DNA from: Synechococcus sp. BIOS-U3-1
GTDB taxonomy: Bacteria; Cyanobacteriota; Cyanobacteriia; PCC-6307; Cyanobiaceae
DNA length: 64,000 bases
Reading direction: 5' to 3'
Assembly: GCF_014279975.1 (NCBI RefSeq)
Contig: NZ_CP047936.1
Span: 1,922,001 to 1,986,000 of the forward strand
The notes under the pieces are model-generated. The model was not told the origin of the DNA, searched no databases, and saw nothing but the letters and a program-made list of their open reading frames with translations. Made by a program: the position numbers and the translations under genes. Numbering within the stretch: position 1 is the first letter of the stretch; every line of letters starts with the position of its first letter. Of the stretch, positions 8,899-18,281 are shown in pieces.

Positions 8899-9133
8899 CG
8901 ATGGATGCGAATTGCGGTTCTACACGCACGCCGATGACTGCTTCGGGGCGAATCACCAGATATTCCCCTTCGAGATCCCCGAGTGGGATATTCACGAAGG
9001 TCTGACCACTCCCGCCGCTGACCAGACCCTGATACCACTCCTGAAACGTCTCAAGAGTCGGGAAATGCACCATCTCTGTTTGACCTCCCGAGAGATGAAG
9101 CAAAATCTTGTAGCGGCGAGGGCTGCGTGTCAT
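8888..9133 (-). CDS. Unknown 81-residue cyanobacterial protein
   Basis: A small soluble protein, MTRSPRRYKILLHLSGGQTE onwards, with alternating strand-like hydrophobic stretches (YKILLHLSGG, YLVIRPEAVIGVRVEP). I recognise no family. It is supported as a gene by its position: it starts at the stop of the DUF1643 gene (one-base overlap) and its own stop overlaps the antiporter start by 11 bases, a tightly packed minus-strand unit. The pattern of a short beta-rich protein could suit a modulator, but no function can be claimed. Confidence 0.65.
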   Translation of the reverse strand: MTRSPRRYKILLHLSGGQTEMVHFPTLETFQEWYQGLVSGGSGQTFVNIPLGDLEGEYLVIRPEAVIGVRVEPQFASIDDA

Positions 9134-9714
9134 CAGCGAACCGTACAGGCCCAGGGGAAAAGCCGGCTCCCTGCAGCCACATAGAGCGGGTGACGAGGTT
9201 GACCGCTCCGTGTTGTGCCAATCACCAGTGGGGGAGCCCCCTGAAAACGCAGAGCTAGAGCAGTGGCGAGCATCGTCACCACCTGATCGTCACGGCGATA
9301 CAGGGAGCCTGCCTCACCCCACCCCAACCAGAGGTCGCAGGCAGGTGAGCGAGACCAGCTCTGAAACCAGCTATTCAGCACTGGGTCGGTGTCCAGCCCC
9401 ACAGAATCATCGCAACGACGCAAAGCCCTTGGGGATGGAGAGATCCTTCCGAACACATTGAGAACCACCAGCTGGTGATAGCCCCAGTCCCGAGCGAAAC
9501 CCTGAAGTCGCCTCAGGGTGGGGTCATCACGACCAGCATCGGCCAGGGAAGGATTGAGACCGACAAACAGAAGCAGCTTGCAGGGATCATCCCGCGACGG
9601 CATGCGGATTGAACGACGCAGCATCCAGCGGTAATGGCCGCAAGGGCTGAAAGCGGCATCAGCCGTTGAGTAAAGCAAGTGCTGCTTCAAGAATCCTGCC
9701 GCTAGCTCGACCAT
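9133..9714 (-). CDS. DUF1643 family protein
   Basis: This 193-residue protein shows the DUF1643 hallmarks: YRWMLRRSI early, LLFVGLNPSLADAGRDDPTLRRL (the NPS...D.T core) near residue 50-70, and LVVLNVFG...SP shortly after. A LWLGWGEAG segment near 130 completes the pattern. The biochemical role of DUF1643 is unknown. The start at 9714 overlaps the 3' end of wecB by 56 bases in another frame, so translation may be coupled. It may be shorter if a later start is used, but no good internal ATG is visible before the conserved core. Confidence 0.8.
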   Translation of the reverse strand: MVELAAGFLKQHLLYSTADAAFSPCGHYRWMLRRSIRMPSRDDPCKLLLFVGLNPSLADAGRDDPTLRRLQGFARDWGYHQLVVLNVFGRISPSPRALRRCDDSVGLDTDPVLNSWFQSWSRSPACDLWLGWGEAGSLYRRDDQVVTMLATALALRFQGAPPLVIGTTRSGQPRHPLYVAAGSRLFPWACTVR

Positions 9715-10771
9715 CTCCGAAGGGGTTCACCGCCCGAGCCATTTGCTCATAAGCCTTGGGATCATCGAGAAGGCGTGAAGCCTCACGAGCAATGGAATCA
9801 CTGTCTGTCCCGACCAACCGTGCTGTACCGGACTCCACAGCTTCTGGACGCTCAGTCGTGCGACGCAACACCAGGACCGGCTTCCCAAGCGCTGGAGCTT
9901 CCTCCTGGAGTCCACCGGAATCGGTAAGCAGCAGGGTGCATCCCTTCATCGCAGCGACCAGGCGGTCATAGTCAAGGGGCTCGCTGAGGACGACACGGGG
10001 ATGATCGCCAAGCAGAGCACGCAATGGCTCCCGAACCGTCGGATTGCGGTGCAGTGGCAGCAGCAGGACGGTATCAGGATGGCCGTCAAGCACCTGAAGC
10101 ATGCCCGCAGCGATGTTGCTCAGCCGCTCTCCCCAATTCTCCCGGCGATGAACCGTGGCGAGAACCACGCGCTGGTTGGCCCAATCGATGGGCAGATCAG
10201 ACAGAACAGGAGCCCGCTCAGCCATATGCAAGAGCGCATCGATGACCGTGTTGCCGGTGACCATTACACGACCGACCACACCGGAAGCCTTCAGGTTGGC
10301 TTCCGAGCGCTCGGTGGGAGCGAAATGCAACTGGGCAACCTGAGAGATCAAACGGCGGTTGGCCTCCTCTGGGAAAGGGTCTAAGAGATTGTCCGTTCGT
10401 AAACCGGCCTCCACATGGCCAACAGGGATCTGCTCATAAAATGCAGCGAGCGCAGCGGCAAAAGCTGTTGTGGTGTCTCCCTGCACCAGCACCAAGCCTG
10501 GAGGGAAAGCCTGGAAGTCATCTCGCAGGCCCTGAAGAGCCGCGCAGGTCACGTGGGTAAGGGTTTGGCGCGGCGCCATCAAATCAAGATCGTGATCGGC
10601 CTTTAACGCAAAGAGGTCCATCACCTGAGTGACCATCTCACGATGCTGTCCAGTCAGAACAACCCTCGTCTCGAGAGCTGAACAGGCCTGGAATTCCTGG
10701 ATGACGGGGGCAAGCTTGATGGCTTCCGGGCGGGTGCCAAGCACAATGGTGACGCGGGGCCTGGCAGCCAT
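9659..10771 (-). CDS. wecB: UDP-N-acetylglucosamine 2-epimerase (non-hydrolysing)
   Basis: A 370-residue enzyme interconverting UDP-GlcNAc and UDP-ManNAc for surface polysaccharides. It starts VTIVLGTRPEAIKLAPVIQEF, the family's N-terminal signature, and carries VQGDTTTAFAAALAAFY, GHVEAGLRT and the C-terminal LLTDSGGLQEEAPALGKPVLVLR. All fit WecB/MnaA and the length is standard. It leads the minus-strand cluster with DUF1643, the 81-residue protein and the antiporter, and is divergent from pilT. The nanE gene at 35 kb handles ManNAc-6-P, but nothing in the window links the two. Confidence 0.96.
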   Translation of the reverse strand: MAARPRVTIVLGTRPEAIKLAPVIQEFQACSALETRVVLTGQHREMVTQVMDLFALKADHDLDLMAPRQTLTHVTCAALQGLRDDFQAFPPGLVLVQGDTTTAFAAALAAFYEQIPVGHVEAGLRTDNLLDPFPEEANRRLISQVAQLHFAPTERSEANLKASGVVGRVMVTGNTVIDALLHMAERAPVLSDLPIDWANQRVVLATVHRRENWGERLSNIAAGMLQVLDGHPDTVLLLPLHRNPTVREPLRALLGDHPRVVLSEPLDYDRLVAAMKGCTLLLTDSGGLQEEAPALGKPVLVLRRTTERPEAVESGTARLVGTDSDSIAREASRLLDDPKAYEQMARAVNPFGDGRASGRILEAALALLNG

Positions 10772-10883
10772 AAACCGTGGGTTGGTGGCGGAATCTTAAG
10801 CGGGTTTCATCAACCTCCCAGCAAGCCTTCACTTGCCAGCAGTCCAGCGATGGCGAAGCTGATACGAGAGGACATCGAGCAGC

Positions 10884-12050
10884 GTGAGTCAACCGATCTT
10901 TCCACCGGGATTCCCATCAGGCGCGGTAACGCCAAGCCGCCATGCCCCATCGGTTGAAGAGCCACTCCGATCGATGACTGAGCCGACTCCGAGTCTGGAA
11001 AAAATCGTTCGCATCGCCCATGAGCACGGGCATTCCGATGTCCATCTCGGAGTCGGCGAGGCACCCAGATACAGAGACCGCGGCGAAATGCTGTTAACCG
11101 ATTGGCCGTTAACGACCCATCAGGTCTTTCATGGATGGCTTCGGGAAATCCTCTCCCCGCAGCAGATCGACGATTTCAATCGCAGTAAGGAATTCGACGG
11201 GTCCCATGCATTCCCTTTCGTTCGTGTGCGCATCAACCTTCTGGACTCCCTGCTGGGCCCAGCGATGGTGCTGCGACTGATCCCACAGACGATTCTCACG
11301 CTTGAGCAACTGCAGTTGCCGGATGTTCTCCAGGATCTGTCTTCAAAACCAAAGGGACTGGTGCTGGTCACGGGACCAACAGGGTCCGGGAAAAGCACGA
11401 CCCTGGCCGCCATGATCGACTGGATCAATCGTCATCAGACACGCCATATCCTCACCATTGAGGACCCTGTGGAGTTTGTTCACGCCAGCCAGCGATCACT
11501 GATCCGACATCGGGAGGTGGGAATTCACACTCTGAAATTCCACAATGCCCTCAGAGCGGCACTTCGGGAGGATCCCGATGTCATCCTGGTGGGTGAAATC
11601 CGCGACCGGGAAACCTTGAGCACAGCCCTCGAGGCCTCCCAGACAGGTCATCTGGTGTTTGGAACGCTGCACACGAATTCGGCTGTCAAAACAGTCGAAA
11701 GAGTGCTCGGTCTATTCGCTCCGGAAAACCAGGAAAGTATCCGCCGCTCACTGTCTGAATCACTCCTTGGCGTGATTTCTCAGGGATTAATCCGAACCAC
11801 CGATGGCAGGCGTGCCGCCTATCACGACATTTTGGTGAACAACGAAGCCTGTAAGGACTACATCCAGCGAGGAGCCCTGGATGAGGTGGAGGAGATCATG
11901 GAACGCAGTGAATTCGATGGAATGATCACCACAAATCAATCACTGTTGAAACTCCTCGAGAGCGGACGAATCGAAACCAGAGATGCATTGGCAGTCAGTC
12001 CGAGACCGAATGAACTCGATCAGGCTTTACGAGGAAGAAGTGGAGTCTGA
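10884..12050 (+). CDS. pilT: PilT-type twitching motility ATPase
   Basis: A 388-residue hexameric ATPase of the type IV pilus retraction class. The N-terminal domain has SDVHLGVGEAPRYRDRG, the Walker A motif GPTGSGKST is at about residues 164-172, and the Asp box, Walker B (DPDVILVGEIRD) and His box (TGHLVFGTLHTNSAVKT) follow. The frame opens with GTG at 10884; the proline-rich N-terminal 30 residues would be lost if ATG 10974 is used. Type IV pili serve motility, DNA uptake or adhesion; other pil genes are not in this window. It converges on the hli gene. Confidence 0.92.
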   Translation: MSQPIFPPGFPSGAVTPSRHAPSVEEPLRSMTEPTPSLEKIVRIAHEHGHSDVHLGVGEAPRYRDRGEMLLTDWPLTTHQVFHGWLREILSPQQIDDFNRSKEFDGSHAFPFVRVRINLLDSLLGPAMVLRLIPQTILTLEQLQLPDVLQDLSSKPKGLVLVTGPTGSGKSTTLAAMIDWINRHQTRHILTIEDPVEFVHASQRSLIRHREVGIHTLKFHNALRAALREDPDVILVGEIRDRETLSTALEASQTGHLVFGTLHTNSAVKTVERVLGLFAPENQESIRRSLSESLLGVISQGLIRTTDGRRAAYHDILVNNEACKDYIQRGALDEVEEIMERSEFDGMITTNQSLLKLLESGRIETRDALAVSPRPNELDQALRGRSGV

Positions 12051-12061
12051 ATCCGTTGACG

Positions 12062-12259
12062 TCAGGCAACCGGGGCGCTTGCAGCGGAAACCCGGATCAC
12101 AAACAGAATTCCGAGCGACACAGACAAACCGAGCATCGCCAGGCGTCCATTCCAGATTTCTGCCTGAGGAGTAAACCCTCTACGCCAGGCATTGAGTTCT
12201 CTGGAATCCACCTCTTCAACGTTGTTCGGCTGGCGCGTCTCGGCCTTGATCGACATCAC
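12062..12259 (-). CDS. hli: High-light-inducible protein (Hli/Scp)
   Basis: A 65-residue single-helix chlorophyll-binding protein. The core ELNAWRRGFTPQAEIWNGRLAMLG holds the ExxNGRxAMxG chlorophyll a/b-binding signature, followed by a membrane segment SVSLGILFVIRVSA. Hli proteins bind chlorophyll and carotenoid, protect photosystem II assembly and quench excess energy in thylakoids. The start may be Met1 or Met2. It is only 35 bases downstream of the tsaD stop on the same strand, so read-through from tsaD is possible in addition to its own stress promoter. Confidence 0.95.
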   Translation of the reverse strand: MMSIKAETRQPNNVEEVDSRELNAWRRGFTPQAEIWNGRLAMLGLSVSLGILFVIRVSAASAPVA

Positions 12260-12294
12260 CGGGTTGCAAGTCGCGACACCCTATGCACTGAATC

Positions 12295-13365
12295 TCAGAA
12301 AGGCGGATTCGATTGATACAGAGGTGCGCAGTTTTCGAGAGCCCAGCGTGCTGAAACACCTAAAGCTAAAGAACTGGAAATGGATTCACACGTCAACCGA
12401 TCAAGGGCAGCAGCACCCACCATCGCTGCGTTATCGGTGCAGTAGCTCAGGGGTGCCAGGTGCACATCAACCCCCTGTTCAGCTCCTTTTGCATGCATGC
12501 ATTGACGCAACCGTTGATTGGCCGCTACCCCACCAACCATGACCAATGTCGACAGGCGGAGATCAGAACAGCATCGGAGGCTGCGCTCGACCAGCACATC
12601 CACAACGACTTGCTGGAAGCTGGCAGCCAGATCAGCCAGGGGTAGTGGCTCTTTCCAAGTCCGACAAGCCTCCACCTGACGAAGCATTGCGGTTTTTAGA
12701 CCACTGAATGAAAAGTCGTAGGGGTAAAAACCCCCTCCGGGTTTTGAGACACGCCCTTTTGGCAACAGGAAACGGGTCACATCACCCTCAACGGCCGCAG
12801 CCTGGATCGCGGGGCCTCCCGGGTACTCAAGTCCCAACAGACGAGCCACCTTGTCAAAGGCTTCTCCAGCCGCATCATCATGACTGCGTCCGAAACGCTC
12901 CAGCGCTCCTGTTGCATCGACGCGAATCAATTCCGTATGCCCACCGCTGACGAGCAGAACGAGGTAAGGAGGTTCTGGAGGGGACAAAGCCAGCCGAACC
13001 GAAGCCAGATGGGCTTCGAGATGGTGAATAGCGATGAAAGGTCGGTTGTGAAGCGCCGCCAAAGTACGACCCGTCACGGAACCCACCATCAGGGCCCCAA
13101 CGAGACCTGGGGTGACAGTGGCAGCCACGGCATCCAGATCGCTGATCGGCAGTCCGGCATCACTGAGCGCCTGATCGATCAAATGAGGAAGTGCCTCCAC
13201 ATGCCTGCGTGAGGCGATCTCGGGCACCACACCGCCCCATTGGGCATGCTCCTCGATTTGAGACGCAATCCGGTGCGACAGCACCTGCAGGCGACCATCG
13301 CTGTGCTCTACAACAGCCGCAGCAGACTCGTCACAACTTGTTTCGAGGGCTAGGACCTTGGCCAT
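12295..13365 (-). CDS. tsaD: tRNA N6-adenosine threonylcarbamoyltransferase
   Basis: The 356-residue enzyme adds the threonylcarbamoyl group to A37 of tRNAs reading ANN codons. The metal-binding HHLEAH motif is at residues 114-119, the N-terminal [15 protein letters not shown] and the LVSGGHTEL nucleotide segment are in place, and [13 protein letters not shown] precedes the C-terminal CTDNAAM. Start at 13365 gives [10 protein letters not shown]; an ATG three codons earlier is possible. It is divergent from psaF and followed by hli. TsaD needs TsaB, TsaC and TsaE, which are not visible here. Confidence 0.97.
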   Translation of the reverse strand: MAKVLALETSCDESAAAVVEHSDGRLQVLSHRIASQIEEHAQWGGVVPEIASRRHVEALPHLIDQALSDAGLPISDLDAVAATVTPGLVGALMVGSVTGRTLAALHNRPFIAIHHLEAHLASVRLALSPPEPPYLVLLVSGGHTELIRVDATGALERFGRSHDDAAGEAFDKVARLLGLEYPGGPAIQAAAVEGDVTRFLLPKGRVSKPGGGFYPYDFSFSGLKTAMLRQVEACRTWKEPLPLADLAASFQQVVVDVLVERSLRCCSDLRLSTLVMVGGVAANQRLRQCMHAKGAEQGVDVHLAPLSYCTDNAAMVGAAALDRLTCESISSSLALGVSARWALENCAPLYQSNPPF

Positions 13366-13441
13366 GCAGGTCAACAGCCTCCACTACTGTCAATTTGATA
13401 CATCCTGCCTCTCCAGGGCAGGTTCGACAGGAACCGTTCCG

Positions 13442-13921
13442 ATGCGTCGTTTCTTCGCCCTCGCGCTTTCGGCCCTGCTGGTCTTCGGTTTTGCACCGGC
13501 CGCCAGAGCTGATGTTGCGGGCCTGACTCCCTGTTCTGAAAGTGCACGCTTCCAGCAACGTGCCAGCGCAGCATCAACTCCACAGGCCATCGCCCGCTTC
13601 AAGATGTACAGCAAGGCCTCCTGTGGCGAGGACGGTCTCCCCCATCTGATCGTTGACGGCCGCTGGAACCATGCTGGTGATTTCGTACTCCCGGGACTGA
13701 TGTTCCTCTACATCACTGGAACGATTGGCTGGGCAGGGCGCGACTATCTCAAGGCCATTCGCGGTCGCAAAGATCAGAACATGCTGGAGATTCAGCTGGA
13801 TCTGAAGCTTGCATTGAATTCAGTAGTCAAGGCAGCGACATGGCCTGTCGCCGCCATTGCAGAGTTCAATAGTGGCAAGCTGACTGAAAGTGATTCGAAA
13901 ATCACAGTTTCACCCCGCTGA
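13442..13921 (+). CDS. psaF: Photosystem I subunit III (PsaF)
   Basis: A 159-residue thylakoid protein. A signal sequence [20 protein letters not shown] ends in ARA, leaving mature [11 protein letters not shown] with the typical lumenal domain ([24 protein letters not shown]) and a membrane helix around [21 protein letters not shown]. PsaF helps dock plastocyanin or cytochrome c6. The start at 13442 gives the best signal peptide; longer upstream reading would extend into the tsaD promoter region. psaJ follows 31 bases downstream, the usual psaFJ operon. Confidence 0.98.
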   Translation: MRRFFALALSALLVFGFAPAARADVAGLTPCSESARFQQRASAASTPQAIARFKMYSKASCGEDGLPHLIVDGRWNHAGDFVLPGLMFLYITGTIGWAGRDYLKAIRGRKDQNMLEIQLDLKLALNSVVKAATWPVAAIAEFNSGKLTESDSKITVSPR

Positions 13922-13952
13922 CCAGAAAGTTTCTCCTTCTCACTGTCCAACG

Positions 13953-14069
13953 ATGAAAAAATTTCTCTCCACAGCACCAGTGGTCGCAGCCATTTGGTTC
14001 ACATTGACTGCAGGAATCCTGATCGAGTGGAACAGATTCTTCCCGGACCTGCTGTTCCACCCGCTCTAA
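13953..14069 (+). CDS. psaJ: Photosystem I subunit IX (PsaJ)
   Basis: A 38-residue protein, [20 protein letters not shown] onward, ending [10 protein letters not shown]. It has one membrane helix and the conserved [12 protein letters not shown]-terminal segment of PsaJ. It binds chlorophyll and carotenoid next to PsaF in photosystem I. It lies 31 bases after psaF in the standard psaFJ order and is followed by the convergent gmk gene after only five bases. Confidence 0.97.
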   Translation: MKKFLSTAPVVAAIWFTLTAGILIEWNRFFPDLLFHPL

Positions 14070-14074
14070 CTCGC

Positions 14075-14647
14075 TCAAGCATCGGCAAGCCCCATTAACC
14101 GCTCAACATCACCGAGAGCGGTTTCAAGGTCATCATTGATGACAACAGCATCAAATTCTTGCTGTGCTTCGAGTTCAGCCCTGGCGCGATCCAGCCGCTT
14201 CACGATTGCGGCTTCTGCGTCAGTGCCGCGGCCTCTGATCCTTTGTTCAAGCTCTCCAAAACTTGGTGGTGCGAGAAAAATCTGCAGAGCATCAGGAAAA
14301 CTGCAACGCACCTGGCGAGCACCCTCGAGTTCGATTTCAAGCAAGACGGGAGTTCCCGCCTCAAGCTTGTCCAAGACTGGTCGCTTGGGAGTTCCGTAGC
14401 AATTTCCTGCGAATTCAGCCCACTCCAGCAATCCTCCTTCGCTGACCAGTCGGTCAAACGATTCACGCGAATGGAAGAAGTAATGAACTCCATCTTGTTC
14501 ACCCTCTCGAGGAGCACGAGTGGTGGCGGAAACAGAAAGCCAGAGCTGGGGATGGCGCTCAAGTAGGCGTGTCACCAGAGTCCCCTTGCCAACGCCGCTG
14601 GGGCCAGTCAGCAAAGCGAGCCTGGCGCGGAAATCGGTCGTTGCCAT
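14075..14647 (-). CDS. gmk: Guanylate kinase
   Basis: A 190-residue enzyme converting GMP and ATP to GDP and ADP. The P-loop [13 protein letters not shown] is near residue 14-24 and the GMP-binding segment [21 protein letters not shown] follows, with [15 protein letters not shown] after it. The ATG at 14647 gives [20 protein letters not shown]; a longer open frame upstream would lack family similarity and run into the promoter of the divergent RqcH-like gene. Convergent with psaJ. Confidence 0.97.
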   Translation of the reverse strand: MATTDFRARLALLTGPSGVGKGTLVTRLLERHPQLWLSVSATTRAPREGEQDGVHYFFHSRESFDRLVSEGGLLEWAEFAGNCYGTPKRPVLDKLEAGTPVLLEIELEGARQVRCSFPDALQIFLAPPSFGELEQRIRGRGTDAEAAIVKRLDRARAELEAQQEFDAVVINDDLETALGDVERLMGLADA

Positions 14648-14710
14648 GACTTGTGTGCGGTCACGCAGCAGGGTAGGAAGGCACCCCAGTCGAAAGGCCA
14701 CCGGATAGCG

Positions 14711-16429
14711 ATGGCGAACAGCACGCTTCAGGTGATGGACCTCACCAGCCTTCGGGCGGTGCTGGTGGATCTGCGAGCACAGATCATTCCAAGTCGCTTT
14801 GAAAAGGCACAACAACCAAATCCACAGAGCCTGCAGCTGGGCTTCCGCACCCTCACAGGGATGGTCTGGCTGGAACTCAGCTGGCAAGCCGATGCCGCCA
14901 GACTGGTTCAGATTCCTTCTCCAAGCCGGATCGGAAGTGGAAGCACGCTGGCACAGCAAATTCAGCACGGCCTGAAACAACTTGCCCTGGTGGAACTAGA
15001 GCAGCGAGACTTTGAGCGAGTTGTGCTACTTCACTTCGCGCCACGCCCAGGCGAGCCGAGCGTGCGGACTTTGGTTCTGGAGCTCATGGGCCGCCACAGC
15101 AATGTGCTGCTGCTGGATGACCAGGAACGGATCACCGCCATTGCCAGGCAGGTCAGGCAGCACCAGTCACGAGTCCGTCCGCTGAGCAGTGGGGATCCCT
15201 ACATCCCACCGCCATCACTGCAGAGCCTGCCACCAAGCCGCGAGGAACCCTTCGCACAATGGAAACGCAGACTGACACTGCTGCCGGTCGATTTGGGGAA
15301 AGCACTGCGGGACACCTATCAGGGCATCAGCCCAGCGCTTACCAGGCAACTCATCAACTTTCCCGCGAGTGATGAGGCGCCGCTGCCGCTCTCAGCCAGC
15401 ACTCCTGTCCAGCAGATCAGCGACAACCAATGGCTGCTTCTTCATAGGCGTTGGACGCAATGGCTGAACCATCTCAGTTGTGGCGAATTCATCCTTCACC
15501 TGGATGAGGCAGGCGGCTACCGCGTCTGGAATGATCCTGCTGACTCAGCAAGCAACAGCGAATCACTCAGTCTTCGTTTAGGGCTGTATTACCGGAACCA
15601 TCTCAACCAGCGACAACTCCTGAAAGAGAGCCTTGAACTGCAACAGCTTCTGGAACAAAGCCGACAACGAGAACAGGCCCAGCGCATCGAGCAGGTCGAG
15701 CGACTGAATGCCACTGGGGGTGCCGATGATCTGCAACATCAGGGGGATGCAATTCTTTGTCAGGCCGCTCCTAATAAAGAAAGTATTGACCAGGCGCAGA
15801 AGCTTTACCAGCGCGCGAAGCGACTGCGACGATCTATTCCCTTAATCGAAGAGCGACTGGTCCATCACGATCAACGTCTTGCGCTGATTGAAGGCAGCGC
15901 AAGCTTCCTGACAGACTTAATCCAGGCGGACTGGGACGATGCCGAGGATCGCAACCGACAACTGCGTGAGCTGAAGCTCGAACTGGAGGATCTGCTGACC
16001 CCTCGGCGTCGCCGTCGCCGCAGCGGTCCGCCTCCTGGGCAACCTCAACCCCTAGAGATCCGCTCCCAGCATGGCTTGGTGATTCAAGTAGGACGCAATC
16101 ACCGCCAGAACGAGTGGATCAGTCTGCGTCAGGCTCGTGCAGGGGATCTTTGGTTCCATGCACAGGAGTGCCCAGGAAGCCATGTGGTGCTGAAGGCTTC
16201 GGCAGCGGCCGCTTCGGAACAGGACCTTCAACTTGCGGCAGACCTAGCGGCCTGGTTCAGCCGGGCGAAGGGAAATCGACATGTGCCTGTGGTGATGACT
16301 GGCGTGGAACATCTGCAGAGAATCCCCGGCACAGCACCAGGAACCGTGAGACATCGCCAAGCCGAGCTGGTTTGGGCGGAACCAGACCGTGCACACAGAA
16401 ACCTTGAAGCTCGGAACCCCCTAGCCTGA
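14711..16429 (+). CDS. rqcH: NFACT/Rqc2 family protein (RqcH-like)
   Basis: This 572-residue protein has the NFACT-N domain ([42 protein letters not shown]), a central coiled coil rich in Gln/Glu/Arg at about residues 310-440, and the C-terminal NFACT-R domain with [17 protein letters not shown]. Bacterial RqcH binds stalled 50S-peptidyl-tRNA complexes and directs alanine tailing of stuck nascent chains. The older name is fibronectin-binding protein. ATG 14711 is preferred over the upstream frame start. Divergent from gmk. Family call is firm; alanine tailing is inferred from the bacterial homologue. Confidence 0.92.
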   Translation: MANSTLQVMDLTSLRAVLVDLRAQIIPSRFEKAQQPNPQSLQLGFRTLTGMVWLELSWQADAARLVQIPSPSRIGSGSTLAQQIQHGLKQLALVELEQRDFERVVLLHFAPRPGEPSVRTLVLELMGRHSNVLLLDDQERITAIARQVRQHQSRVRPLSSGDPYIPPPSLQSLPPSREEPFAQWKRRLTLLPVDLGKALRDTYQGISPALTRQLINFPASDEAPLPLSASTPVQQISDNQWLLLHRRWTQWLNHLSCGEFILHLDEAGGYRVWNDPADSASNSESLSLRLGLYYRNHLNQRQLLKESLELQQLLEQSRQREQAQRIEQVERLNATGGADDLQHQGDAILCQAAPNKESIDQAQKLYQRAKRLRRSIPLIEERLVHHDQRLALIEGSASFLTDLIQADWDDAEDRNRQLRELKLELEDLLTPRRRRRRSGPPPGQPQPLEIRSQHGLVIQVGRNHRQNEWISLRQARAGDLWFHAQECPGSHVVLKASAAAASEQDLQLAADLAAWFSRAKGNRHVPVVMTGVEHLQRIPGTAPGTVRHRQAELVWAEPDRAHRNLEARNPLA

Positions 16430-16540
16430 CGCCAGTCCACTGCTCACTCACCTCTGACGCCGATCACGCCTGAAGAGTCCCCGAAGCTGTCACCACCCCC
16501 GCCGATCCGGATCGGAGTTCAGGGCGGCCCTCCCAACGAC

Positions 16541-17281
16541 GTGGAAATGCCTCTGGTTGATCATCTGGAGGAACTGCGTCAAAGAGTGCTGCGCAGCCTT
16601 GTGGCCGTGGTTGTCTGCGCATTGGCCTGCCTTCTGGCGGTGCGTCCACTAGTCAGAATTCTCGAAGAACCTGCGGGCTCGATTCGTTTCCTGCAACTGG
16701 CCCCAGGCGAATTTTTATTCGTGTCTTTCAAAGTTGCTGGTTACGCAGGACTCACGCTGGCACTTCCTTACGTGCTCTATCAGGGGCTTGCTTTTGTTTT
16801 GCCAGGCCTGACTCGAGGAGAGCGCCGACTGATTGCACCTTCGGTGGCGGGATCAGCCGTTCTATTCATGGCAGGCCTTGGATTTGCCTGGTGGGCTCTG
16901 GTGCCTGCGGCGCTGAATTTTCTCGTTAGTTACGGCGCCGATGTTGTGGAGCCCATCTGGTCGATTGAACGCTATCTGGACTTCGTTCTTTTGCTCATGC
17001 TGTCAACAGGACTGGCCTTTCAGCTTCCTGTTCTGCAGCTTCTTCTTGGAGTTTTCGGACTGGTCAACTGGCAACGCATGCTCTCCGCATGGCGTTGGGT
17101 CGTGTTGATCTCGGCCCTGGCCGGTGCTGTGCTCACTCCCTCCACTGACCCGGTCACCATGTTGCTGCTGGCAGGGGCAATCACAGCTCTTTATTTAATT
17201 GGAGTGCTGCTTGTCGCAGCGGTTCAGCAGTTCAAAGAAGAAACTCCTCCAGAGTCCCCTCCCCCTGCAGCTGCAGACTGA
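16541..17281 (+). CDS. tatC: Sec-independent translocase subunit TatC
   Basis: A 246-residue six-helix membrane protein. MPLVDHLEELRQRVLRSL is the cytoplasmic TatC signature and PGLTRGERRLIAPSVAGSAVLFMAG is the conserved first periplasmic/loop region. It receives twin-arginine signal peptides. GTG 16541 or ATG 16547 can start the protein; the frame is also open further upstream to 16430 without an ATG, so a longer form using a rare start cannot be excluded. petC, whose Rieske product is a Tat substrate in cyanobacteria, lies 420 bases downstream. Confidence 0.95.
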   Translation: MEMPLVDHLEELRQRVLRSLVAVVVCALACLLAVRPLVRILEEPAGSIRFLQLAPGEFLFVSFKVAGYAGLTLALPYVLYQGLAFVLPGLTRGERRLIAPSVAGSAVLFMAGLGFAWWALVPAALNFLVSYGADVVEPIWSIERYLDFVLLLMLSTGLAFQLPVLQLLLGVFGLVNWQRMLSAWRWVVLISALAGAVLTPSTDPVTMLLLAGAITALYLIGVLLVAAVQQFKEETPPESPPPAAAD

Positions 17282-17579
17282 GGGCTTTGCCGAGTCGTGG
17301 CTTATCCCGGGTTGTGAGCAACCAGTCCCGAACAGCCTCCGCTTCCCCCAGTCTGTTGACAATTTCCAAAACTTCGGCGATGTGAGCCCTGTAATCGGGC
17401 TCATCCAAAGGGAAGGATTGTTGCTCCAGGTAGGCCCACATCACCTGGAGATACATCCGTTTGCGCCTGGTGACCAGTTGGAGGTCATAGCTGGCTTGCC
17501 AACGGGAGCGCAGCAAGTCGATGACTTCATCGACACAGAGAGGGCGCGATTCTCTCGGGAAGGTTGGATCAACGAGCAC
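17232..17579 (-). CDS. DUF3067 family protein
   Basis: A 115-residue protein typical of cyanobacteria and plastids: VIDLLRSRWQASYDLQLVTRRKRMYLQVMWAYLEQQSFPLDE, then YRAHIAEVLEIVNRLGEAEAVRDWL. The ratio of Tyr/Trp/Arg and the LEQQSFP segment are characteristic of DUF3067. Function unknown; homologues are often kept near photosynthesis genes. Its 3' end overlaps tatC by 50 bases in a convergent arrangement, which is long but both frames show family conservation. Divergent from petC. Confidence 0.85.
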   Translation of the reverse strand: MLVDPTFPRESRPLCVDEVIDLLRSRWQASYDLQLVTRRKRMYLQVMWAYLEQQSFPLDEPDYRAHIAEVLEIVNRLGEAEAVRDWLLTTRDKPRLGKALSLQLQGEGTLEEFLL

Positions 17580-17700
17580 TGACGAAGACCTTAAACATCA
17601 GAAGACCTTGAACATCGATGAAAATCCAGTCTCCGCAAAGTGTGACACGACCATATAGAGCCCATAATGAGCCCCATCCAGTGCCCAACGAACGTCAGAC

Positions 17701-18237
17701 ATGACTCAGATGCCAGCCGCTGATGTGCCCGGAATGGGCCGCAGGCAGTTCATGAATCTGCTGACCTTCGGGTCTGTGACCGGCGTCGCCCTCGGAGCTC
17801 TCTATCCGGTGGTGAGTTACTTCATCCCTCCACGTGCCGCCGGAAGCGGTGGAGGTACCAGTGCCAAGGATGAGCTCGGCAACCCAGTAACGCTCAGCGG
17901 CTGGCTGAGTAACCACTCCACAGGCGATCGCAGCCTTGTCCAGGGGCTGAAGGGGGATCCCACCTACCTAATCGTTGAAGGCGAAGATGCCATTGGCAGT
18001 TATGGCATCAACGCCATCTGTACCCACCTGGGTTGTGTAGTGCCCTGGAACAGTGGCGCCAACAAGTTCATGTGCCCTTGTCATGGCAGCCAATACGACG
18101 CCGCCGGCAAGGTCGTGAGGGGACCGGCGCCCCTTTCGTTGGCCCTAGCCAACGTGAGCGTTGAAGACGACAACGTGTTCATGAGCCAGTGGACCGAAAC
18201 CGACTTCCGAACAGGCGAAAAGCCGTGGTGGGGCTGA
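17701..18237 (+). CDS. petC: Cytochrome b6f Rieske iron-sulfur protein
   Basis: A 178-residue protein carrying the [2Fe-2S] cluster of cytochrome b6f. The ligand motifs are CTHLGC at residues 107-112 and CPCHGS at 125-130. An N-terminal [14 protein letters not shown] segment resembles a twin-arginine signal/anchor, followed by one membrane helix to about residue 41 and a glycine hinge (GSGGG). It transfers electrons from plastoquinol to cytochrome f. petA follows 44 bases downstream, the usual petCA operon. A cluster of AT near 17650-17690 may hold the promoter. Confidence 0.98.
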   Translation: MTQMPAADVPGMGRRQFMNLLTFGSVTGVALGALYPVVSYFIPPRAAGSGGGTSAKDELGNPVTLSGWLSNHSTGDRSLVQGLKGDPTYLIVEGEDAIGSYGINAICTHLGCVVPWNSGANKFMCPCHGSQYDAAGKVVRGPAPLSLALANVSVEDDNVFMSQWTETDFRTGEKPWWG

Positions 18238-18281
18238 TTAATCACCGTTTTTCCACCGATCTCTCCCGACACTCGCCTCCG

